10,820 nt of DNA, taken from contig DDWD01000117.1 in the NCBI GenBank assembly GCA_002345825.1, positions 1-10,820 of the forward strand. The letters run 5' to 3'. This document shows, one piece after another, positions 1 to 6,721 of the stretch. The notes under the pieces are model-generated. The model worked only from the letters and a program-made list of their open reading frames with translations. It was not told where the DNA came from and did not search any database. Every line of letters starts with the position of its first letter. The first letter of the stretch is position 1. The position numbers and the translations under genes were made by a program. Origin of the DNA: Bacteroidales bacterium UBA2295. Its GTDB lineage: Bacteria > Bacteroidota > Bacteroidia > Bacteroidales > Tenuifilaceae.

Positions 1-858
1 GGAGCCAAAATGATAAGCGTGCGCAACAATGCGCTAAGCTTAAGAAGTAACATCAGTCCCGCTGCAGTTCTAAAGGATAAAAAGGGTTTGTTAAATCAAA
101 TAGCTAGGCTAAGCAACCAAACATCTTATAGGGTGCAGCAAAAGAATCAGGCCGATGATTTTTGGCAATCGGCCAATCCAGTAGTTCAGCACCCCACCGA
201 TTCGCTTATTGTGAGTATGCGTAGCAATGTCCGAAACTCGTTGGCGTATAACCGTGCCAGCCGGACTTTTGGGGTGGAGTATATCTATCTGCAAGGGGTA
301 AACAAATCCATCCTAGCCAATGGTTTCGAACTTAAGCAGATGCACTCGCATAGAGTGGTAATGTGGCTGGGCATTGGAAACTATGTTTCAGCGCGTACCG
401 AGGCCGAGGGATACGCGAGCGAGGCGCAATCGCAGTACTTTGTAACGCGGAACTACGCCATCGCTGGGCAAATCGCACAGCAAAGCATAAGGTTTGTGAG
501 CGGTAAACTGCACACTGCCGAGGTTATTTACAAATGGAATCGGTCCGAGAACACTATGGGCGGCGAGGAGTTGAACTCCCAGTCCATTTCGTTGCAAACC
601 GATTTTGCCTTTGCAGGCAAGGGCAGCATTATGGGCAAGGGAACCTACGTGGTTAATACATTCGAGGGTATCCAGCAAACCGCCGTGGCCTACGAGATGA
701 TGAAGGGACTACAAAATGGCAAAAACATTGTTTGGGAGATATCGGTAAGGCGTCGACTCTCAAAACTTTTTGAATTGGAACTGGGTTACAACGGGCGTTA
801 CCTCAGCGACGGAACTGTGGTGCACAGCGGATCGATGCAGGCAAGGGCGCTGTTTTAA
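1..858 (+). CDS. C-terminal part of a large, probably outer-membrane beta-barrel protein (5' end outside window)
   Basis: The reading frame is open from base 1 (Gly-Ala-Lys before the first Met at base 10), so this is very likely the 3' end of a longer gene and the Met at base 10 is probably internal; 286 codons are visible. The last ~240 residues have many short alternating polar/hydrophobic stretches typical of beta-strands. The protein ends ...QARALF, with the terminal Phe expected of outer-membrane barrels recognised by the BAM machinery. The pattern near the end (NTFEG, AYEMMKGLQNGKN, RRLSK.FELELGYNGR, VVHSGSMQARALF) resembles, from memory, the conserved tail of large Bacteroidota proteins of about 1000 residues and unknown function. 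The first ~50 residues are polar and look like a linker. The gene converges on rfbB with 6 bp between the stop codons. That it is a barrel is inferred; no specific function can be assigned. Confidence 0.7.
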   Translation, partial: GAKMISVRNNALSLRSNISPAAVLKDKKGLLNQIARLSNQTSYRVQQKNQADDFWQSANPVVQHPTDSLIVSMRSNVRNSLAYNRASRTFGVEYIYLQGVNKSILANGFELKQMHSHRVVMWLGIGNYVSARTEAEGYASEAQSQYFVTRNYAIAGQIAQQSIRFVSGKLHTAEVIYKWNRSENTMGGEELNSQSISLQTDFAFAGKGSIMGKGTYVVNTFEGIQQTAVAYEMMKGLQNGKNIVWEISVRRRLSKLFELELGYNGRYLSDGTVVHSGSMQARALF

Positions 859-864
859 ATCAAC

Positions 865-1917
865 CTAACGCCCACCATACTGCTGCTGGTAGTAGTTGGC
901 GTACTCGCCGGTAACAATATCGTTTACCCACTGCTGGTTTGCTAGGTACCAATCTACCGTTTTTTCTAAACCTTCCTCAAAAGTAACCTGAGGTTTCCAG
1001 CCCAGCTCGCTGGCAATTTTCGACGAGTCGATGGCGTACCTAAGGTCGTGCCCAGCCCTATCGGTTACAAAGGTGATTAGCTTTTCGGAATTACCCGCTT
1101 GGCGACCCAGCTTGCTGTCCATAATTTGGCATAGCTTTTTCACCAAATCAATATTTTTCCACTCGTTGCTACCGCCAATATTGTACGTTTCGCCAATTGC
1201 TCCGCTATGGAAAACTAAATCTATAGCGGCAGCATGATCCTCAACGTAAAGCCAATCGCGCACGTTTAGCCCCTTGCCATAAATGGGTAGCGGTTTCATC
1301 TGCTGGATATTGCTAATAACCAAAGGAATTAGCTTCTCGGGAAACTGGTTTGGCCCGTAGTTGTTAGAGCAGTTCGATATTACGATGGGTAGCTTGTAGG
1401 TATGATTGTAAGCCCGAACCAAAAAATCGGAACTGGCTTTCGATGCTGAATAGGGGCTGCGGGGATCGTAAGGAGTGGTTTCGGTAAAAAGCCCCTCATC
1501 TCCTAGGCTGCCATAAACCTCGTCGGTGGATATGTGGTAGAAGCGTTTGCCCTCGAAATTATTGCCCCACTGCTTGCGGACAGCATTAAGTAGCACCACG
1601 GTACCCTCTATATTGGTTTTAATAAAATCCATTGGGTTGGTAATAGACCTGTCAACATGCGACTCGGCCGCAAGGTGAATAACGCCATCGATATTAAAAT
1701 CGGCAAAAACCTTGGCCACATTATCCTCGTCCCTAATATCAACCTTAACAAAATGGTAGTTGGGTTTGGCCTCAACATCTTTTAAATTCTCAAGATTACC
1801 TGCATAGGTTAGGCAATCCATATTGATGATGTTGCAGCTGGGGTAGCGGTTTACAAAACGGCGTACCACGTGCGAGCCAATAAAACCTGCACCACCTGTA
1901 ATTAGTATATTTTGCAT
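865..1917 (-). CDS. rfbB: dTDP-glucose 4,6-dehydratase
   Basis: This enzyme converts dTDP-D-glucose to dTDP-4-keto-6-deoxy-D-glucose, the second step towards dTDP-L-rhamnose and other deoxysugars for surface polysaccharides; it is cytosolic and NAD-dependent. At 350 aa it has the usual family length and belongs to the extended short-chain dehydrogenases. The Rossmann motif TGGAGFIG is at residues 7-14, HLAAESHVDRS at 81-91, and the catalytic Thr-Asp-Glu triad (STDEVYG) at 130-136. The YSASK catalytic Tyr156/Lys160 pair follows, then NNYGPNQFPEKLIP at 185-198 and the substrate-binding RDWLYVEDH at 220-228. The C-terminal DRAGHDLRYAID (286-297) is close to the usual DRPGHDRRYAID. The start Met directly precedes the first beta-strand. 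None of rfbA, rfbC or rfbD is adjacent in this window, so the rest of the pathway must lie elsewhere, or beyond the left gene. The rmlB name is equally valid. Confidence 0.95.
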   Translation of the reverse strand: MQNILITGGAGFIGSHVVRRFVNRYPSCNIINMDCLTYAGNLENLKDVEAKPNYHFVKVDIRDEDNVAKVFADFNIDGVIHLAAESHVDRSITNPMDFIKTNIEGTVVLLNAVRKQWGNNFEGKRFYHISTDEVYGSLGDEGLFTETTPYDPRSPYSASKASSDFLVRAYNHTYKLPIVISNCSNNYGPNQFPEKLIPLVISNIQQMKPLPIYGKGLNVRDWLYVEDHAAAIDLVFHSGAIGETYNIGGSNEWKNIDLVKKLCQIMDSKLGRQAGNSEKLITFVTDRAGHDLRYAIDSSKIASELGWKPQVTFEEGLEKTVDWYLANQQWVNDIVTGEYANYYQQQYGGR

Positions 1918-1946
1918 AGAATTCTATATTTAACTAAGGGGCTCAC

Positions 1947-1954
1947 CAAAGGTA
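1947..1954 (-). promoter_or_regulatory. Candidate Bacteroidota -7 element upstream of rfbB
   Basis: The minus strand reads TACCTTTG, an exact match to the Bacteroidota sigma-ABfr -7 consensus TAnnTTTG. It would start transcription about 20-25 nt before the rfbB ATG. No convincing TTTG -33 element lies at the usual 19-21 bp spacing; that position falls inside the outer arm of the heptamer inverted repeat. The -7 match is observed; the promoter role is inferred. Confidence 0.4.
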
Positions 1955-1972
1955 AAAACAGATTATTTTCCC

Positions 1973-2066
1973 CTTTGTGTCTTTGTGGCTTCTTCGTGTA
2001 TCCTTTGTGAAACAACCATTTAAACATTTCACAAAGAACACTAAGAATTCACAGAGTTTCACTAAG
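1973..2066. repeat. Mirror-arranged heptamer array (4x CTTTGTG-like, then 4x CACAAAG-like), imperfect 94-nt inverted repeat
   Basis: Four CTTTGTG-like units start at 1973, 1981, 1992 (CTTCGTG) and 2003. Four complementary units start at 2030 (CACAAAG), 2039 (CACTAAG), 2050 (CACAGAG) and 2060 (CACTAAG). The innermost and outermost pairs share exactly the same centre, and the two middle pairs are shifted by 2 nt, so the whole can fold into a long bulged hairpin with an apical loop of about 14 nt (2013-2026, flanked by GTGAAA and TTTCAC). It lies between the NYN gene stop and the rfbB start, both on the minus strand. It could be a dispersed intergenic palindromic repeat, or a transcript-end or processing structure. 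There is no U-tract typical of an intrinsic terminator. Confidence 0.75.
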
Positions 2067-2100
2067 ATACTTTTGGAAAACCGCTTGAGTATAGTTTATG

Positions 2101-3021
2101 TTAGTAAAGATTTGGGTCGCCCGATTCGATTTTACGAACATTCTTGGCCACCTCTTGCCCACGCTCGTTTGTTTCGATGGTGAACTCAACCAAATCGCCA
2201 TTATTAATCTCGTTAAAATCGCCCTCAACTACATCTTGATAGTGAAAAAACAGGTTGTTGGGCGGAAACTGAATAAACCCATAGCCATTGTTCATATTCA
2301 TGGCACGGCCTTGTTGCACCTCGCCATCGTCCTCAATGGTAGTAAGACGTTTAGGTTGAGAGTATTCGGGCAAATCGAACAAATTAGTAACTAAGGGGTT
2401 ACCAGACTTAAGGCCGCTATTTATAAGCTCATGCATAGCAATTGGGTAGGTCACCTCCTGAATTAAATCCTGTGAAGTTCGCGTAACCACCTCGCGGCCC
2501 ATATCGTCGGTGTATTCAAAATCCCAGCTAAGCACCATAACCTTAGTGCCAAGGGAGTTTAGCTTGCGAATAAGGGGTACGTAGTCGCCATCGGAAGTGA
2601 TAAGCACCACCACGTTGAAACGCTTGTAGAAAGCCTGCTCGAAAGCCTCGAGCGCCAACCACACATCAATCCCTTTTTCCTCCTTTTTGCCGCTACGGTT
2701 GCGGATTGGCAGGTAGTGAGTAACCACACCTTCGGACATAAGAATATCATCGAAAACCCTGTCGTTGTAAAGCTGATTGCCCCGCTGACTGGCCTCCTGA
2801 GCGCTTATGCGTCCGCGGAAGTAGTGCGCCTCAATTACTTGGCAAAAGTTGGCGGTTACATCCTCCTCCTTGGCCACAAGGTTGCGGATAAAATTGTGTA
2901 AACCTGCAATATTTAGGCGTTTGCGCCTTGGGTGAAAGTAGTTGTAATAGTTGCTTACATGCAGAAAATAGTTTCCATCGTAGAATACGCCTATTCGTTT
3001 TAACTCTTTAGAATTACTCAT
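2101..3021 (-). CDS. NYN (PIN-like) nuclease-fold protein with C-terminal cold-shock-like RNA-binding domain
   Basis: The protein has 306 aa and no signal peptide, so it is cytosolic. Residues ~8-195 form a NYN domain of the LabA/DUF88 type. GVFYDGNYF carries Asp15 at the end of the first strand, KGIDVWLALEA carries Asp119, and ITSDGDYVPLIRKLNSLG carries Asp144/Asp146. These are the acidic positions that coordinate metal in PIN-like nucleases. A polar linker (about 200-238) leads to residues ~239-298, which resemble a cold-shock/OB domain: NNGYGFI (RNP1-like, compare KGFGFI), NLFFHY (RNP2-like, compare VFVHF), then GDLVEFTIETNERGQEVAKNVRKI, matching the end of CspA-type domains. The inferred role is an RNA-processing or RNA-decay enzyme in which the C-terminal domain presents single-stranded RNA. 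Substrate and activity are unknown. It is separated from the PII-like gene by 161 bp and probably has its own promoter. Confidence 0.88.
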   Translation of the reverse strand: MSNSKELKRIGVFYDGNYFLHVSNYYNYFHPRRKRLNIAGLHNFIRNLVAKEEDVTANFCQVIEAHYFRGRISAQEASQRGNQLYNDRVFDDILMSEGVVTHYLPIRNRSGKKEEKGIDVWLALEAFEQAFYKRFNVVVLITSDGDYVPLIRKLNSLGTKVMVLSWDFEYTDDMGREVVTRTSQDLIQEVTYPIAMHELINSGLKSGNPLVTNLFDLPEYSQPKRLTTIEDDGEVQQGRAMNMNNGYGFIQFPPNNLFFHYQDVVEGDFNEINNGDLVEFTIETNERGQEVAKNVRKIESGDPNLY

Positions 3022-3101
3022 AAATTTTAAAGTGATTTTTTGTTATAATTAATTTTTAAAGACTTGGAAAGAACACTTTTACTTTTAGGTATAAACAAAT
3101 A

Positions 3102-3132
3102 CAAAGATATAGATAATTTACGATATAACAAT
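3102..3132 (-). promoter_or_regulatory. Candidate promoter of the NYN-cold-shock gene
   Basis: On the minus strand, TATCTTTG (3109 to 3102) matches the Bacteroidota -7 consensus TAnnTTTG exactly. ATTG (3132 to 3129) lies 19 bp upstream and matches three of four bases of the -33 TTTG. Transcription would start near 3095, giving a leader of about 75 nt that is very A+T-rich and has no Shine-Dalgarno. The motif and spacing are observed; use as a promoter is inferred. Confidence 0.5.
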
Positions 3133-3148
3133 TTGGCACAATTAGTTT

Positions 3149-3167
3149 AGCCTTTTTGAAAAGTGCT
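3149..3167 (-). terminator. Weak hairpin downstream of the PII-like gene, possible operon end
   Basis: An imperfect stem (AGC-CTTTT pairing with AAAAG-GCT across one bulged base, with a very small loop) begins about 16 nt after the stop codon of the PII-like gene. No run of U follows it on the minus strand, so it is a poor intrinsic terminator. It is listed only because the operon should end near here. Confidence 0.2.
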
Positions 3168-3182
3168 TAAATAACCACAATA

Positions 3183-3488
3183 TTAATCGCAACAAAAATC
3201 GTCCATTGGAAGCATAGCGGCAATAACCAGCTCGTTATCGTTAAAGGCTTTTTGGTTAAATTCTCTAATGGCACTCATTATGGTTTTGGCTTTCTGCTCA
3301 TCGGCAATTTGCATTACAACCGAAGAGTTGAACCCGGGCCACACGGGGGTATTAAACCTGTTGTCGCCCTTAGTGCTTTTGGCCAAAACCTGCTCAATAA
3401 TCTGATAACTATCAACCCCAAGCTCATCTACTCTCTTTACAAATGCATCGATAACGCTTACGTTACAGGTACAATATATTAACTTCAT
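3183..3488 (-). CDS. Small PII-like (ferredoxin-fold) protein of an RND efflux operon, with CxC and CC motifs
   Basis: This 101-aa soluble protein matches, from memory, the PII-like proteins often encoded beside RND pumps in Bacteroidota. Shared features are a first beta-strand starting at Met1, an amphipathic helix (about 11-23), a loop region with a Lys/Gly segment (36-44), the hallmark NTPVWPGFNSSVVMQI (46-61) equivalent to the family's THTWPEMN, a second helix (64-80) and a final strand. Such proteins are thought to be trimeric sensors like GlnB or CutA, but the classical PII uridylylation T-loop Tyr signature is not evident. Unusual here are Cys6 and Cys8 (YCTCN) in the first strand and Cys99-Cys100 just before the C-terminal Asp, which could bind a metal or form redox-active thiols. 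It is the last gene of the efflux operon, 68 bp after the pump gene, with no good promoter seen in that gap. The family call rests on pattern and context; ligand and partner are unknown. Confidence 0.72.
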   Translation of the reverse strand: MKLIYCTCNVSVIDAFVKRVDELGVDSYQIIEQVLAKSTKGDNRFNTPVWPGFNSSVVMQIADEQKAKTIMSAIREFNQKAFNDNELVIAAMLPMDDFCCD

Positions 3489-3556
3489 TTCATTATATTT
3501 TTATATTGATATCACAAGTCGTTTACACAAGTATTATTTAAACTTACTTATAGACC

Positions 3557-6500
3557 CTACTCACTTTTTCTTTTTGTATGGAAAACAGCGTAAACGGTTG
3601 GCACCACCAGTAGGGTTATAAATGTTGATGCGAGCAATCCGCCAATCATAGTGATACCTAGTGGCTGGTATGCCTCACGCCCCATTCCTTCGCTCATTGC
3701 CAAGGGCAACATCCCCAGCATAGTGGTTAGGCTAGTCATTAATACCGGACGAAGGCGACTACGGCCAGCCTCTTGCACCGCCTCGTAAACTTTAAGCCCT
3801 CGCTTGCGCAACAGGTTGGTATAATCAACCAGCACAATACCGTTGTTTACAACAATACCAATTAGCATGATTACCCCCACAAAGGTGGTAACGCTTAGGG
3901 TTACACCCGTAAGTTTAAACGCCCAAATTACACCAATAAATGTGAGCGGTACAGCAAACATAATAATAAACGGATCGCGGAAAGACTCGAACTGACCAGC
4001 CATAACCATATATACCAACGCTATTCCAAGGAAGAAGATTAGGTAAAGATCGGTAAACGATGCGCCCTGCTCAGTGGTTTGCCCCGAAAGGTTAACCTCA
4101 GTACCAGCAGGTATATCCAAATCGTTTAGCATTGCATTGGCTTCTTTTTGCCCCTCGCCCAACGAAATACCATTAAGTTCGGCCATCACCTTTACAATAC
4201 GCTCCTGCGCCAACCTGTCAATTTGCAGCGAGCCCACTCCCAGCTCCACATCGGCAACCGACGAGAGCGCAACCTGCTGCCCCATTAAATTGGTTAGGGT
4301 GATATTTTTTATCGATTCAATATCGTTGCGGTAATCGGGATGGTAACGCACCATGATGCTAAAATCGTCGCCACCCTCTTTTAAGCCACCCGCCTCGGCA
4401 CCAAATATACTTTGCCGCACCTGCATACCTATCATACCAGCATTTAAACCAAGTGCAGCAGCTTTTTGCCTATCAACATGTATCTGAATTTCAGTTTTTC
4501 CCTTATCAATAGTATTTACTACATCGATAAAATTTGGTGAGGCTGATAACCGTTGGTTTAGCGTATTGGCTATGGCGTTTAGGCTCTCGTAATCGGGCCC
4601 AGAGATATGAAACTCAATGGGCTTTAAGTTACCTGTTACCGCCTGCGATATTATACTGCCACCAACAATGTTGAAGTTTTCCACCTCGGGAATTTGGGCA
4701 AAGTGTGGGCGCAAGTCGTGTGCTATTTGCTTGGCCGAGCGGGCTCGCTCGTTGGGTAACGAAAGGTGACAAAGCACGGTGGCTATATTCTTACCTTCGC
4801 GAAAACCCACTGAGGTAAGCATACCGTTTTCCGACTGCCCCGAAATAGAGGCCAAGCTGCCAGGCATCATCTCCGGGACTTCACGCTCAAAAATATCCAT
4901 CACCACCTTCGATATGCTATCTGTTTTGGCAGCTGTTGCCGAAATATCAATCTCGATGGTGGCAATAATATCACCGGCATCAAATTCGGGAATGTAATCG
5001 GTACCCAACCCTTTGCCAACCCACAGGCTAACGCCAAGGGCAAGGCCTACGATGGCAAGGGTAAAGGTTTTATGGAAAACTGCCCAGCCAAGGGTTTTTT
5101 GGTAGATACCCTCAAGGTAAACAAACAGCTTCTCACTTAATCTGTACAACAGGTAACGTTTCCGTTCCTCTCCTCTCTTTTTGGCCTTTAGCAAGCGCGA
5201 CGATGCCATGGGTGTTAGCGTTAGCGCCGTTATAAGCGATGCCACCATGGTTACCGATGTGATGACTGCCAGCTGTTTAAACATCACTCCAACTAATCCA
5301 CCCATAAATATCATGGGGATAAACACCATAAGCGTTGTAAGGGTTGATGCGGTAATGGCCGCGCCCATTTCGCTGGTACCAAAAATTGCGGCTTGGCTTG
5401 GTCGCGAACCCTTTTCGATGTGCTGGGTGATATTCTCCAGCACAACAATGGAGTTATCTACCACCATACCCATTGCAATAATAAGCGACATTAGGCTAAA
5501 GATGTTGATAGTCCAGCCAAGGGCATACATTAGAATAAACGATGTGATAAGCGAAAATGGGATGGTAAGGAAAACAATAAGGCTTAACCTCCACTCACGC
5601 AGAAACGCGAAAACCACCAGCACCACAAAAATTAGGGCGTACCAAAACGATTGGGTAAGGTTTTTTATACTCTCAACAATTAGCTCATCGGAGTTCATAA
5701 TCTCGCTAATCTCTATGTCGGCAGGTAGCGTAGGCTCAATCTCCTCAATTCGTTGCCTAACGGCACGAACCACCTCTAAGGTGTTGGCGCCCGACTGACG
5801 CTGAATCATAATTCCCACACCCGAACCGTTGGTGGTTCGTGAGTGCTCGTCGAGTTCCTTGAACCCATCGGTTACCGTGGCCACATCTTTTAAACGGATA
5901 ACCCTATTGTTAAAGTTGATTAGAGCCAACTCGCCCAACTCTTTTACCTTCTCGATATCACCGGGAATGCGAATGGCAAAATCGTTATCGCCCACACGAA
6001 TGTTACCACCCGGAACGGTTATGTTCTCGGCGCTAAGAATAGTCTCGATATGGCTTATGGTGATATTGTAGGCAGCCAGTTTCTGTGGGTCAACATCAAC
6101 CTTAATTTCTCTTTTGGGAGTAGCCAAAACCATTACCGTACCCACACCAGGCAGCTTACGCAGAGGGGCAGCAATCTGATCCTGAATAATCTTATCGAGC
6201 CCATTGTAGCTGTCGTTGGCCGAGACGCCATACACCAAAACCGGAAGCAGCGACGAGTTTATCTTATAAATAACTGGGTTGTATGCGTTACTGGGCAAAC
6301 GGGTTTTCACCAATTCAATGAGATCGCGTGCGTTGCTGGCCGACTCGCTAATATCTGCTCCCCACTCGAATTGCAGCGAGATGAATGAAACATTCTCCTT
6401 CGACTGGGAACTTATCTCCTTAAGGTTCTCGGTACCACCCAGCGCTGCCTCGAGCGGACGGGTTACCTGCTGCTCAACCTCAATGGCCGAGGCGCCGGGA

Positions 6501-6652
6501 TACAGAGTAATAACTGTAAGCGATGGGAACTCCATCTCGGGCATAACATCGAGCGGGAGTCGGGTGAGCGATACCAACCCAAACAGCAGCGTGGCAAGAA
6601 ACACCATGGCTATGGCAACAGGGCGGCGAACGGATATTTTAGGGAGATTCAT
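3557..6652 (-). CDS. RND efflux transporter, inner-membrane pump (AcrB-like, hydrophobe/amphiphile type)
   Basis: At 1031 aa this is full length for the family. It has one N-terminal membrane helix (about 12-30), a large periplasmic porter/docking loop (about 35-335), helices 2-6 (about 336-485), helix 7 (about 528-547), a second periplasmic loop (about 550-862) and helices 8-12 (about 866-1023). The proton-relay helix reads GMVVDNSIVVLENI (395-408) with Asp399 followed by Asn400, where AcrB has Asp-Asp. The partner helix reads GIVVNNGIVLVDY (932-944). These motifs match the SwrC/Gram-positive-like and Bacteroidota HAE pumps. The DGAVVMVEN motif of heavy-metal (CzcA/CusA) pumps is not present. 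It exchanges protons for export of a substrate captured from the periplasm or outer leaflet. It follows the adaptor gene by 69 bp and should assemble with that adaptor and the TolC-like channel. The substrate could be a drug, bile salt, detergent or lipid; sequence does not decide. Confidence 0.95.
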   Translation of the reverse strand: MNLPKISVRRPVAIAMVFLATLLFGLVSLTRLPLDVMPEMEFPSLTVITLYPGASAIEVEQQVTRPLEAALGGTENLKEISSQSKENVSFISLQFEWGADISESASNARDLIELVKTRLPSNAYNPVIYKINSSLLPVLVYGVSANDSYNGLDKIIQDQIAAPLRKLPGVGTVMVLATPKREIKVDVDPQKLAAYNITISHIETILSAENITVPGGNIRVGDNDFAIRIPGDIEKVKELGELALINFNNRVIRLKDVATVTDGFKELDEHSRTTNGSGVGIMIQRQSGANTLEVVRAVRQRIEEIEPTLPADIEISEIMNSDELIVESIKNLTQSFWYALIFVVLVVFAFLREWRLSLIVFLTIPFSLITSFILMYALGWTINIFSLMSLIIAMGMVVDNSIVVLENITQHIEKGSRPSQAAIFGTSEMGAAITASTLTTLMVFIPMIFMGGLVGVMFKQLAVITSVTMVASLITALTLTPMASSRLLKAKKRGEERKRYLLYRLSEKLFVYLEGIYQKTLGWAVFHKTFTLAIVGLALGVSLWVGKGLGTDYIPEFDAGDIIATIEIDISATAAKTDSISKVVMDIFEREVPEMMPGSLASISGQSENGMLTSVGFREGKNIATVLCHLSLPNERARSAKQIAHDLRPHFAQIPEVENFNIVGGSIISQAVTGNLKPIEFHISGPDYESLNAIANTLNQRLSASPNFIDVVNTIDKGKTEIQIHVDRQKAAALGLNAGMIGMQVRQSIFGAEAGGLKEGGDDFSIMVRYHPDYRNDIESIKNITLTNLMGQQVALSSVADVELGVGSLQIDRLAQERIVKVMAELNGISLGEGQKEANAMLNDLDIPAGTEVNLSGQTTEQGASFTDLYLIFFLGIALVYMVMAGQFESFRDPFIIMFAVPLTFIGVIWAFKLTGVTLSVTTFVGVIMLIGIVVNNGIVLVDYTNLLRKRGLKVYEAVQEAGRSRLRPVLMTSLTTMLGMLPLAMSEGMGREAYQPLGITMIGGLLASTFITLLVVPTVYAVFHTKRKSE

Positions 6653-6721
6653 ATCTAATTTATTACTTGTTTCCTATTGTTTACACTAAAACTTATCTCG
6701 ATTTAATACTAAAGATAGAGT

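Noticed and set aside
844..874. GGGCG (845-849) and CGCCC (869-873) could pair across the two convergent stop codons as a bidirectional terminator.
   Set aside because: The stem is only 5 bp with a 19-nt loop, and no T-run follows on either strand.
1977..2394. Two short plus-strand open frames (1977-2183 and 2098-2394) over the heptamer array and the end of the NYN gene.
   Set aside because: They run through the repeat and antisense to the cold-shock domain, and their translations show no family pattern.
3486..3493. A two-codon upstream frame (ATG AAA TGA) whose stop overlaps the ATG of the PII-like gene, as a possible translational coupling device.
   Set aside because: It is too short to distinguish from chance in A+T-rich DNA without a ribosome-binding signal.
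5181..5798. A 205-codon open frame on the plus strand, with another of 154 codons at 7695-8159.
   Set aside because: Both lie antisense to strongly supported RND and TolC/MFP genes, have no recognisable domain, and reflect the codon bias of the opposite strand.
3557..6652. Assignment of the pump as a heavy-metal (CzcA/CusA) transporter because of the neighbouring Cys-rich PII-like protein.
   Set aside because: The helix-4 motif is VVDNSIVVLEN, not the metal-pump DGAVVMVEN, and no methionine relay is evident.
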